20,119 nt of DNA from a virus: positions 1 through 20,119 of the IMG/VR virus record IMGVR_UViG_3300034418_007500. One strand, given 5' to 3'. Positions 7,406 through 14,349 of the stretch are shown in pieces (positions within the stretch are counted from its first letter, which is position 1; every line of letters begins with the position of its first letter). A model generated the notes under the pieces. The model did not search any database. It was not told where the DNA came from and saw only the letters and a list, made by a program, of their open reading frames with translations. The translations under genes were made by a program, and so were the position numbers.

Positions 7406-8538
7406 CTTGCGATCCGACGATCAAAGTGCGAAAAGGTTCCTGGGATACAGTCAACGGAAGACTGTTCAATCCCAGCACCATGACGGTGGTGATCGTCGTC
7501 GACTATTGCGGTTGGGATGTTGATCTCTGCGGTGCTTTGCCTGATCGGGGAGCCGAAGTTGTCGCAGACGTTGGAAACTACCTGAGAACAGGGGAAAAGT
7601 TCTTTGACATCAGAATCGGTCGGCCTTTGTCCTATTACGACACAGCGACGGCATCCTGGAAGTATTGGATTTCTTCGTACACGCCAGATCAAACGACCGT
7701 AGAAATCAACAGTCTCCCAAGCACCAAAACGGGTTGGATCACGAAGCAGGTCACCTGCAAACAAATCAACGCGGGTCATAATGGGCTTTGGGAAATTGAA
7801 ATCCAGTTGGCCCACATGGCAAAAGAGTCGACTTACGAGCATCCACACGCTGCCGTCAGCATCCAAACATCGAGTCGCCTGGCAAGGGCTTACCGGAACG
7901 GTAAAGACCTAATCATTCCGACCCGAAACACGAGCAATCCTTTGGTCGGTCCAGATATTGGATCGGCATCTAACGGATATTTTGATCCGATTAATTGGAG
8001 AAACGGCGTCAAAGCGGACATGGATGTCGACGGATATCGGGTTGACATAAACGCCCAACCGACGACCGTTGCAATCGAGCAGGTCAGAACAACTATTTCG
8101 TTTGTTCTTAGACGGCCTTTCCTCGGCGGAACGTCAGACAATAATTGGTATGTGAACGAGATGTGGGACAAGTGGGGTCAAGACTCCGACACTCTTCTGA
8201 ACAAGAGAAACGCCGACGCCCTATTCGGTTACGACCCAGGCGAACTGGTAATCGAAGCAGTAAACATATCTTCTATCGACGAGCAATTTTCGAGAGTAGA
8301 CCTTGTTCTTCTCTGGGACGAGTGGGCGCACTTTGATCAGAACGCTTGGGGCATCGACGGCACGGTCCCTGACCTCGATGAACTTTCAATGGCGTCATCT
8401 CCGGACCGACCAATTCTCGTAGCCGAAACGGTCTTCTGGACGACCGCGTACCACGGGGCGTTCTCTTTGACTACGGCTGACTTTCCAGACTTTGTTTGGG
8501 AACTTGCATACGCCGCTATCGTGGATCCAGTGCCATGA
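7402..8538 (+). CDS. Unrecognised tail protein (distal tail/hub position)
   Basis: A 378-aa protein that I cannot assign to a family. It occupies the place of the distal tail or hub protein after the tape measure, and its composition (many W, Y, D, N, T; no transmembrane segment; no signal peptide) suits a beta-rich virion protein. Visible segments include WKYWISSYTPDQTTVEI (about 88-104), KGWITKQVTC-like strands at about 110-119, and a tryptophan-rich NNWYVNEMWDKWGQDSDTLL at about 249-268. The C-terminus is hydrophobic (FVWELAYAAIVDPVP). It starts by an ATGA overlap with the tape-measure stop and ends by another with the next gene, so it is in the tail operon. Its A/T content is a little higher than that of the head genes. 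A tail role is inferred from position only. Confidence 0.55.
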   Translation: MTCDPTIKVRKGSWDTVNGRLFNPSTMTVVIVVDYCGWDVDLCGALPDRGAEVVADVGNYLRTGEKFFDIRIGRPLSYYDTATASWKYWISSYTPDQTTVEINSLPSTKTGWITKQVTCKQINAGHNGLWEIEIQLAHMAKESTYEHPHAAVSIQTSSRLARAYRNGKDLIIPTRNTSNPLVGPDIGSASNGYFDPINWRNGVKADMDVDGYRVDINAQPTTVAIEQVRTTISFVLRRPFLGGTSDNNWYVNEMWDKWGQDSDTLLNKRNADALFGYDPGELVIEAVNISSIDEQFSRVDLVLLWDEWAHFDQNAWGIDGTVPDLDELSMASSPDRPILVAETVFWTTAYHGAFSLTTADFPDFVWELAYAAIVDPVP

Positions 8539-8924
8539 TCTCGGGCACTTGGACCGGACCCATTTTCTGTCGCGTGGAATCATCCGCAGAGGTTTACCCT
8601 GGCGGAGTTGTTGACACGTTGAAGCGAGGCAAGTGGGTCTACTCCATAAAAGCGATTGATTGGGGTTCCGAGTATGCGTTTCCGGCAGGCATTCGCACCA
8701 ACTCAGGATTTGAATCGTCTACCGCTTTGAACCTTTGGGAACTGTCTAACGACGAGACCACTCAGTACGGCGTGACCGTTGCCGATCTACCGGGTGACTT
8801 TGAGTTGAAGCCTGTTCCTAATGGGGCGTTTGTCATGGCTTACGTCGCAACTGCAAAAAAAGACGACCAAGACTTTCGGCTTTGCATTTTCCAGTATCCC
8901 AACCAGTTCGATGGTGACTGCTGA
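8535..8924 (+). CDS. Unrecognised tail-tip protein, 129 aa
   Basis: A hypothetical protein between two unassigned tail genes. I place the start at ATG 8535 (ATGA overlap with the preceding stop) rather than at a TTG 39 bases upstream. The protein then opens with MISGTWTGPIFCRVESS and has a beta-strand-rich pattern with alternating hydrophobic residues (GKWVYSIKAIDWG, FELKPVPNGAFVMAYVATAK). No catalytic motif or membrane segment is evident. Its last codons overlap the next gene as TGATG, so the three tail-tip genes are probably co-translated and may form one structure. The function is unknown. Confidence 0.6.
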   Translation: MISGTWTGPIFCRVESSAEVYPGGVVDTLKRGKWVYSIKAIDWGSEYAFPAGIRTNSGFESSTALNLWELSNDETTQYGVTVADLPGDFELKPVPNGAFVMAYVATAKKDDQDFRLCIFQYPNQFDGDC

Positions 8925-10564
8925 TGACGTTGACCCGGACCTGCTGCTGCGGCAAGTGCTATTTCGGTGCGAGGTCTACCGACCTGGATGCTACGGCGTG
9001 TTTGCACAACAGGACCGAAGTGCTGGAACTTCGGATCCCACGCCCGTCCTACGCCTACGGGGTAGGCGTGATCTCTTACAGCGATTGCGATTGTGCCGGG
9101 GAGTATCAGACCCGCACGCAATGTCCGGCGAGCGACACGATCGAAGTGGATTATGACCACTTTCATCCTGAAGATCGCACATACACCTGGTTCTACGAAA
9201 AGCCGTCAGACGGAAACATCTGGCCCCCATGCACCAGCCCGTGTTGCGGGTACGACGATGCATCGCCAGGGTTTAACGATGCGGAGTGTTGCGATAACGG
9301 CCTGCAATGCTCTACGACGTACCGTCAATACACGGGACTTGCGGCTAGCCGGTTGCAGCAGCAGATCATCGAGAACGGTTCTGTTCCTCACCTTGGCACC
9401 GACTCCGACGCCGAAGACTGCGAATACGGGGATTCGTATTGGTTCCTTCAGGACGTTGCAAATGCAGACATAGACCATCGGTTCCGCCACTGGGTCGTGA
9501 TAAACGGAGTGGTTAGTGAGACATCGACATACAGAAGCATGGAAGAAACCATGCTTTGTGTTGTTCACAAAGAAAAATGGTGGGTTCGAGATTACAACTC
9601 GCTGAATCAAGATGACAACCGAAGCGCGAGCGATTCCGACGACGCCGCCTCGAATTGCAGGACGCCTAAATACTGGGTGTTCGCATGTTCTGGCGTGCCG
9701 TTGTATTCGTGGGAGATCAAGCAGGTCAGCAGTTTGACGACCCAGCAGCAGGATGATGTGATTATCGCAATTCACAACGGCGATCCAATTCCGGAAAACC
9801 TTGCGGACATCCTTGAGCAAGACGGGATCTTGCTTGCAAAGGATTACGAGCGAACAGACGGAACCATCGTCAAGAAAACGTTGCGTTTTATCGACAACGA
9901 CAACAACGGGGCCGACACGACTGAAACGGCGTATTTCTACGCCCGGCCTGGTGGCTGGACTTACGTTTGCCCCGGCTTTTCCTCAAGCCCCGCCGTAGAC
10001 CTTGCAGCGGATTTCCCGCAGATCCCACGCAGATACGACATTGCGTGCGATTATGGTTCGGACAACAACTGTTTCACCGCGTCCCCTCTTCCCGGCAACG
10101 ATTGCGAATGTGCGTTTACCGGCGGCCCCGGTGGCGACTGCGACCCGTGCGCTGGTCTGATTGGATGCGCTCCGGGCGTTCTTTCGGCCTGCGGCGGAAC
10201 GTCCGACATCTACTGCATGGAAGACGTGATCGTCGGGAACTGCAAAGGCGTCTGGGCGCAGTTCTCGCATTACTACAAGAACCTTTCGACCGATTCCAAC
10301 GAGTACGAATGTGGCGTGAGCAACGATGGGTACATCTGCCGAGTCATGCCTGGCGGGACTTGCGACTTTGGAAGCCTGCCGGATGAGATCGGGCATGAGA
10401 TCCCGACCGAGGTGTCGGAGTCTGTCAGAAATGGCGACACGGCAAATGGAGCGTTGTGCTGCGGAGGCGAGGGGACATACGAGCGAGGCACGGCCCAGTG
10501 TCCTGCTTTGACTCCGGACGCAGCGGATTGTGACGATCCGACCAACTGGGGACCAAACGTATGA
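8924..10564 (+). CDS. Cysteine-rich putative virion protein, 546 aa
   Basis: A large protein of no recognised family with 36 cysteines by my count (about 6.6 percent), many in tight clusters. These include CCCGKC at residues 7-12, CDC near 53, CTSPCCG and ECCDNGLQC around 105-135, a dense CECAFTGGPGGDCDPCAG run at about 390-410, and LCCGG near the end. The middle (about 155-350) is cysteine-poor and more ordinary, with WFLQDVANADIDHRFRHWVV and a DIDHRFRHW-type aromatic patch. It is acidic, has no signal peptide or transmembrane segment, and sits between tail-tip and fibre genes, so a tail-tip or surface adhesin role is inferred. The cysteines could form disulfides after release or bind metal. 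Start and stop both overlap neighbours (TGATG, ATGA). The frame is unbroken over 1.6 kb with coding-like composition. Confidence 0.65.
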   Translation: MTLTRTCCCGKCYFGARSTDLDATACLHNRTEVLELRIPRPSYAYGVGVISYSDCDCAGEYQTRTQCPASDTIEVDYDHFHPEDRTYTWFYEKPSDGNIWPPCTSPCCGYDDASPGFNDAECCDNGLQCSTTYRQYTGLAASRLQQQIIENGSVPHLGTDSDAEDCEYGDSYWFLQDVANADIDHRFRHWVVINGVVSETSTYRSMEETMLCVVHKEKWWVRDYNSLNQDDNRSASDSDDAASNCRTPKYWVFACSGVPLYSWEIKQVSSLTTQQQDDVIIAIHNGDPIPENLADILEQDGILLAKDYERTDGTIVKKTLRFIDNDNNGADTTETAYFYARPGGWTYVCPGFSSSPAVDLAADFPQIPRRYDIACDYGSDNNCFTASPLPGNDCECAFTGGPGGDCDPCAGLIGCAPGVLSACGGTSDIYCMEDVIVGNCKGVWAQFSHYYKNLSTDSNEYECGVSNDGYICRVMPGGTCDFGSLPDEIGHEIPTEVSESVRNGDTANGALCCGGEGTYERGTAQCPALTPDAADCDDPTNWGPNV

Positions 10565-10782
10565 CCTACTACAACACCAGGCCAACACGCAAGAAAACCA
10601 TGCCACCCAAAACAACCCCCCCCACCATGCGGGGCTTGGGGGATCTAATCGAGAAGGTCACTGAGAAGACCGGCATCAAGGCCGTGGTCGAGAAGGTCGC
10701 CGAGAAGACGGGAAAGGATTGCGGGTGCGGGAAAAGGCGTGATAAACTGAACAAGGCCATACCATTCGGGGGCAAATCGTGA
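10561..10782 (+). CDS. Small conserved-looking phage protein with DCGCGKR motif
   Basis: A 73-aa basic protein. The C-terminal half reads LIEKVTEKTGIKAVVEKVAE, then KTGKDCGCGKRRDKLNKAIP. I recall this pattern ('GIKxVVExV...DCGCxKRxxxLNxxxP') from small uncharacterised proteins in tail regions of other phages; no function is known to me. The EKV..KTG unit is repeated twice in tandem. Two cysteines two residues apart plus basic residues could bind metal, nucleic acid or a partner. The start at 10561 overlaps the previous stop (ATGA). A downstream in-frame ATG at 10600 or 10627 could give a shorter product that keeps the conserved half. An eight-C run lies in the N-terminal proline codons. Confidence 0.65.
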   Translation: MTYYNTRPTRKKTMPPKTTPPTMRGLGDLIEKVTEKTGIKAVVEKVAEKTGKDCGCGKRRDKLNKAIPFGGKS

Positions 10783-12638
10783 GTTGCAATCCAACCAGAA
10801 TCCTTCTGTCGAACAGCGGAACGACCACCATGCAGGTGACGGTCGATCCGACGCCCGATCCCAATGTCGACGTGACGTTCCAGGTGGACGAACTCGGCAT
10901 CAACAGGACCGCCACCACGTCTAGCGGTGTGGCTACCTTCGTGCTGGATGCGGTCGTTGCCACCAATAACTCGATCTGGGACGCCACTCTCCAGATCGGG
11001 AGCAACATGCGGGCGGCGGCCTCGGTGCAAGCCGTTGAGACGAACGGCAGCACTTCGATCGGGGTCACTGTTTCTAGCGGCGAGGTGACGTACTGTGCCC
11101 CCACCGGAGGCGGTACGGGGACCGGCACGGTGACCGGCGTGCTGGGGACTGATCCGATTGTCTCCGACGGCGACAACACGACGCCGAGAATCAGCCTAGC
11201 GAACGACGGCATCACGACGGCAAAGATCGCAGACGATGCGGTGACTTCCCCGAAAATCGCCGACGATGCAGTCACGCACGGAAAGATTGCGGATCTTGCG
11301 GTAGAACACGGCAAGATCGGCTTGGCAGCGGTTCAGACGACGAACATTCAGGACAACGCGGTAACTGACGACAAACTAGCGGACACCGCAGTCACGCCTG
11401 GCTCGTACACCACGGCAGACATCACGGTCGATGCCCAAGGTCGCATTACCTCTGCGTCTACAGGCTCCCCCCCCGCCGGTACCGTCACGTCTGTCACAGC
11501 GGGGTCCGGGTTGACCGGCGGCACGATCACCAGCAGCGGCACGATCGCCCACGGGCCAGGTACGTTCGTGGGGTCCGAGGAGTATCCGGTCAAGATCGTG
11601 GTGGACTCGTTTGGCCACATTCAGGTCAACGAGTCGGAAACCACGGCGGGAGCGTATCGCACAGCGGTCGGTGCGGATGATGCGTCCAACCTGACGACCG
11701 GAACACTTCCTGCTGCACGTCTTCCAAACACCGCAGTCACACCGGGAAGTTACACGTCAGCAGATATCACCGTGGACGCTCAGGGTCGGTTGACTGCGGC
11801 GTCGAGCGGGTCCGGTGGCGGCGGCGGATCGACGGATTGGAAGTGGGATCCGACCTCGACAACCTACGTTCGCATTTTTGACGAATTCATGGGCGGCTCG
11901 CTCGGCGATCTAATCGGTACCCAAGGCGGCGGTGGAACTGCTTTCGGAATTCTCGGCGGCTCTGGTGGCTATTGGGATTCGTGGGCCGCACAATCAACCT
12001 ATATCAACACCGGCTACGACTTGCGAGGATTCATTCGCGGAAGAAATCCCGTCGGGGATTATAAACGCACGATGTTCCACGTGCCGCAGGTTCTCGATAA
12101 CACGCCATCAGACGGCGACGAAGCAATGGTCGAATTCAGATTGCAACATGACCTGAAATCGTGGGACGACGCCGGAACAACAAGAGAGACAACATTTTGG
12201 CTCTCTGCTTTCCGATCAGACAATGCAAACACCACAGGATCGACAGAATCCGCCGGAGGGTATGGCGATACCGCGAAGGTGGGAATCGACGCAAGACCAT
12301 CCCAGACGTATTACCGTGGCTACGTTTACGACAACGCTGGGACGAGCGGAAGTCCGACATTTACGGCGACGACGGTGGCGTCGACAAACAATACGTTCCG
12401 TAGAATTGGGGTTCATTACAAGTACGTTTCGGCGTCGACTAAATGGGTGGTGACGATGTTTATTGACGGCACCTCCGTATACACCGCCGACCTCACAACG
12501 GGAACGGGATGTCCATATATCACTCTTGCGATCTACTCTGATCGGGCCGCAAACGTGGAAGCGACAATGCTTCTTGACTACGCCGTTCTCCAATACACAG
12601 CACCAACCGTGGCTTGGAAGAACATTACAAGCGTATGA
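10779..12638 (+). CDS. Tail fibre / receptor-binding protein candidate
   Basis: A 619-aa modular protein. Residues 1-105 form a beta-rich N-terminal domain (PDPNVDVTFQVDELG, an Ig-like immunity-protein-style strand pattern), possibly the attachment part. Residues about 118-230 hold short fibre repeats of the kind 'IADDAVT..KIAD' (ITTAKIADDAVTSPKIADDA and following). A 28-residue unit, TAVTPGSYTTADITVDAQGR plus eight more residues, occurs at 203-230 and again at 318-345. A GSGGGGGS linker follows near 346, and then a globular C-terminal domain (about 355-619) with WDPTSTTYVRIFDEFMGG and YYRGYVYDN. That domain has the look of a concanavalin-A/LamG-type jelly roll used for glycan binding. Its start is GTG 10779 with GGGGG just upstream, overlapping the previous stop. 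An eight-C run at 11467-11474 could make its frame unstable. Confidence 0.75.
   Translation: MSCNPTRILLSNSGTTTMQVTVDPTPDPNVDVTFQVDELGINRTATTSSGVATFVLDAVVATNNSIWDATLQIGSNMRAAASVQAVETNGSTSIGVTVSSGEVTYCAPTGGGTGTGTVTGVLGTDPIVSDGDNTTPRISLANDGITTAKIADDAVTSPKIADDAVTHGKIADLAVEHGKIGLAAVQTTNIQDNAVTDDKLADTAVTPGSYTTADITVDAQGRITSASTGSPPAGTVTSVTAGSGLTGGTITSSGTIAHGPGTFVGSEEYPVKIVVDSFGHIQVNESETTAGAYRTAVGADDASNLTTGTLPAARLPNTAVTPGSYTSADITVDAQGRLTAASSGSGGGGGSTDWKWDPTSTTYVRIFDEFMGGSLGDLIGTQGGGGTAFGILGGSGGYWDSWAAQSTYINTGYDLRGFIRGRNPVGDYKRTMFHVPQVLDNTPSDGDEAMVEFRLQHDLKSWDDAGTTRETTFWLSAFRSDNANTTGSTESAGGYGDTAKVGIDARPSQTYYRGYVYDNAGTSGSPTFTATTVASTNNTFRRIGVHYKYVSASTKWVVTMFIDGTSVYTADLTTGTGCPYITLAIYSDRAANVEATMLLDYAVLQYTAPTVAWKNITSV
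11385..11813 (+). repeat. Two copies of a 28-codon repeat in the fibre gene
   Basis: Bases 11385-11468 and 11730-11813 encode the same 28-residue pattern (TAVTPGSYT[T/S]ADITVDAQGR[I/L]T[S/A]AS[T/S]GS) with synonymous changes between copies. The pattern is common in shafts of phage fibres and marks an old duplication. The bases between them encode other shaft-like sequence. Confidence 0.8.
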
Positions 12639-13339
12639 CCCGCGTCCTCGTCATCGGCGACGTTCACGAACCTGCTTGTCATCCGGGGTACATGGCATTT
12701 TGCCAGTCCCTTGCTGAGAAGTGGGAAACTGATCGCGTCGTTTTCATCGGTGACATCCTGGACATGCACTGCATCTCGTTCCATGCCAAGGAACCGGATG
12801 CACCGGGGGCAGAGGACGAAGCAGCGGAGACGTTCGAGCGAGTCCGCAGGTGGCACGATGCGTTCAACCCCGCCACAGTCACGATCGGAAACCATGACGC
12901 CAGGGTCTACCGACTCGGGGCGTCTGTTTCGATCCCCCCCCGGTTCATTAAGGGTTACTCGGAAGCATGGGACACCCCCGAATGGAAGTGGGTTCAGGAC
13001 GTGACCATCGACAAGGTGCAATACATTCATCAGGGCGGTGGGGGCATGGCACCCGCACTTGCCGCCGTGAAGAAAGCATTGGTCAGTGTGGTCTGTGGGC
13101 ACAACCATTGTGCAGGGGGCGTCCACTACATTTCCGGGCCAAACGGTGTCCGGCTTTTCGGCCTGGACACCGGCTGCGGTATCGACGAAGAACATGCCGC
13201 GATGCGCTACGGTAAGGGGTTGTGGCAGCGTCCAAATTTAGGTGCGGGCGTCGTCATCGACGGCGTTGGATACTATGAACCCATGCCGTGCGGAAAGGGA
13301 GAACCATTTCACCGTTCCAAATTCCGAGGAAAGCGATGA
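12635..13339 (+). CDS. Calcineurin-like metallophosphoesterase
   Basis: A 234-aa enzyme with the complete metal-binding motif set of the calcineurin-like superfamily: GDVHEP (D9, H11), FIGDILD (D40), GNHD (N86, H87), a central histidine in YIHQGG (H132) and GHNH (155-158). Superfamily members hydrolyse phosphomonoesters or diesters at a two-metal centre; the substrate here cannot be read from the sequence. Phage members include Ser/Thr protein phosphatases, nucleotidases and DNA-processing nucleases. I chose ATG 12635, which overlaps the fibre stop (ATGA), over a TTG at 12614. Residues about 40-75 contain an acidic insert (KEPDAPGAEDEAAE). There is an eight-C run at codons 100-102, in IPPR. 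Placement after the fibre gene suggests late expression. Confidence 0.88.
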   Translation: MTRVLVIGDVHEPACHPGYMAFCQSLAEKWETDRVVFIGDILDMHCISFHAKEPDAPGAEDEAAETFERVRRWHDAFNPATVTIGNHDARVYRLGASVSIPPRFIKGYSEAWDTPEWKWVQDVTIDKVQYIHQGGGGMAPALAAVKKALVSVVCGHNHCAGGVHYISGPNGVRLFGLDTGCGIDEEHAAMRYGKGLWQRPNLGAGVVIDGVGYYEPMPCGKGEPFHRSKFRGKR

Positions 13340-13578
13340 CTCCCAAGCAACGCGACCAGGCTGTGCTACGAATCCAGAACCAACTCATCGAAGAGGTTTC
13401 CGCCGACGCGGTGCTGATTGTCTATTCGCGGACCAACCGCCGAGGCACCAAGGTCTTCATGACGGCCTGGGGGAACGATCTCGCGTGCGAGGGTCTGGCG
13501 AAGCACGCCTTCGCCCACTACGCCGGGATGGAAATGGAGGAGGTCGAAGAGGAAGAGGAGGAGGAGACTGATGAATGA
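13336..13578 (+). CDS. Small hypothetical protein with poly-acidic C-terminus
   Basis: An 80-aa protein that I do not recognise. The start at ATG 13336 has GAGGA at 13326-13330 and overlaps the phosphoesterase stop (ATGA); a longer reading from GTG 13288 lacks this support. It begins MTPKQRDQAVLRIQNQLIEE, then has a beta-strand-like DAVLIVYSRTNRRGTKVFMT and a helix (CEGLAKHAFAHYAGM). It ends with EEVEEEEEEETDE, a strongly acidic tail. The GAG codons of that tail double as the GGAGGAGGAG ribosome site for the next gene. It may be a structural or regulatory accessory of the lysis region; nothing more can be said from sequence. Confidence 0.65.
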   Translation: MTPKQRDQAVLRIQNQLIEEVSADAVLIVYSRTNRRGTKVFMTAWGNDLACEGLAKHAFAHYAGMEMEEVEEEEEEETDE

Positions 13579-13855
13579 CTTCATCATCGCCGTCGCATCG
13601 ACCCTAACCCCGGCGGCAATCTGCTACGTCGCGTTCAAACTCGAAAAGGTTACCCATGAGATTCATTCCCTTTCTGCTCGCGTTGCCAATCTTGAGCGGA
13701 TGCTCGGTCAGGGGTTTCCCTCAACTGGAGGGAGATTTCCATTCCCCTGGTCAACTGAGATCCGCAGCCGCGATCGCCAAGGCCCAGGGGCAAGCCCTGG
13801 AGGAGATCGCAGACCAGCAGCAGGGGATGATCCAATCGGTCCTCCAGACTGCTGA
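13571..13855 (+). CDS. Small single-span membrane protein; possible inner-membrane spanin or holin-like
   Basis: A 94-aa protein with a transmembrane segment at about residues 4-22 (FIIAVASTLTPAAICYVAF), followed by a coiled-coil-like stretch (EKVTHEIHSLSARVANLERM). The rest is proline-, arginine- and glycine-rich and may reflect overlap with the next gene. The ATG at 13571 has an unusually strong ribosome site made from the poly-glutamate codons of the upstream gene. The downstream lipoprotein gene starts inside it in the +1 frame, the relation seen between Rz and Rz1 spanin genes. Membrane anchor plus coiled coil fits an inner-membrane spanin, but the protein is short and the coiled coil small. 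A holin-like or other membrane role is equally possible. Confidence 0.55.
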   Translation: MNDFIIAVASTLTPAAICYVAFKLEKVTHEIHSLSARVANLERMLGQGFPSTGGRFPFPWSTEIRSRDRQGPGASPGGDRRPAAGDDPIGPPDC

Positions 13856-14033
13856 GGGGGTCGCGGGCTCCCTTGGGGCTCCTGCGGTCCTCACGGGCCT
13901 TCTGGGAGCCGCTGGGGGCTTTCTGGTGCCGACACCCGGCCAGAAGCGTCGGGAGGCTCTGAAGCGGTCTCAGGGGCTTGCTGAGGGGGTGGCTGGGAAG
14001 GCTCGATTCGATTCAAGTCAGGCCGAGGCATAG
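13656..14033 (+). CDS. Lipoprotein overlapping the membrane-protein gene; possible spanin
   Basis: A 125-aa protein with a clear lipoprotein signal peptide: MRFIPFLLALPILSGC has a basic start, a hydrophobic core and an L-S-G-C lipobox with the lipidated cysteine at 16. The mature protein has an Ala/Gln-rich helix (about 33-66), a hydrophobic glycine-rich segment (about 69-92, GSLGAPAVLTGLLGAAGGFL) and a basic C-terminus. AAAAGG at 13644-13649, six bases before ATG 13656, supports the start. About 200 bases overlap the preceding gene in the +1 frame. A lipobox plus a later hydrophobic segment is the layout of unimolecular spanins. Alternatively it is the outer partner of a two-gene spanin, or a superinfection-exclusion lipoprotein. 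It is the last rightward gene before the convergence zone. Confidence 0.6.
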   Translation: MRFIPFLLALPILSGCSVRGFPQLEGDFHSPGQLRSAAAIAKAQGQALEEIADQQQGMIQSVLQTAEGVAGSLGAPAVLTGLLGAAGGFLVPTPGQKRREALKRSQGLAEGVAGKARFDSSQAEA

Positions 14034-14047
14034 GGGTCTGACCGGAA

Positions 14048-14086
14048 TGAATAGAAAACGACCCCCGCGTTCTGTACGCGAGGGTC
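14048..14086 (-). terminator. Leftward intrinsic terminator (distal)
   Basis: Read on the minus strand, GACCCTCGCGT and ACGCGGGGGTC form an 11-bp stem with one U-G wobble around an ACAGA loop, followed by GTTTTCTATT. On the plus strand the same stem has a C/A mismatch and no T-run, so it acts mainly leftward and stops minus-strand transcription before it enters the lipoprotein gene. Confidence 0.75.
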
Positions 14087-14268
14087 TGAGCCTTATGGCT
14101 GGCCTATCCAGCATGATTTGGGAGTGCAGCCGTCCAACCTTCGGGTCAGATCCGCATTGTGGTCGCGGTTCTGGGAAGGCTCACACTGGACTTGTCGACC
14201 CCGCCGGGGCCTCACGCCGCGTAGGGCGTGCGGGGAGTTCCTTGGAAGAATCCCTTGGTTGTTGCTCC

Positions 14269-14277
14269 AGTATAACA
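14269..14277 (-). promoter_or_regulatory. Extended -10-like box, leftward
   Basis: TGTTATACT on the minus strand matches an extended -10 (TGNTATAAT) with one mismatch, but has no good -35. It overlaps the T-rich tail of the adjacent terminator, and transcription from it would end at the distal terminator about 200 bases on. This is weak evidence. Confidence 0.25.
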
Positions 14278-14303
14278 ACAACCCCGCCGGTGAGGGCGGG
14301 GCT
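14270..14303 (-). terminator. Leftward intrinsic terminator after the HNH gene
   Basis: On the minus strand AGCCCCGCC pairs with GGCGGGGTT across the loop CTCACC (7 G-C pairs plus a wobble and an A-U), followed by the T-rich TTGTTGTTAT. It lies about 50 bases beyond the HNH stop, where the leftward operon should end. Confidence 0.72.
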
Positions 14304-14349
14304 GTCGGACGTTCTCCGAGCGAAAGGGAACTCGGGCGTCTCGCTGGCT

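Larger units (their letters stand above)
14034..14349. other. Convergence zone between operons, no convincing gene
   Basis: The rightward operon ends at 14033 and the leftward one at 14350. Open frames across this interval run through terminator hairpins and have no ribosome sites, so I do not call them. It holds two leftward intrinsic terminators, a short CACGCC/GGCGTG stem (14213-14230), an 8-bp GGTTGTTG/CAACAACC inverted repeat (14257-14283) and an extended -10-like box. No tRNA-like cloverleaf was found. Confidence 0.6.

Noticed and set aside
9206-9820. Minus-strand frame (204 aa) inside the cysteine-rich gene
   Set aside because: There is no start signal, and it runs opposite a plus-strand gene linked to both neighbours by start/stop overlaps.
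14090-14260. Possible tRNA in the convergence zone
   Set aside because: No T-loop consensus with a matching acceptor stem and anticodon arm was found on either strand.
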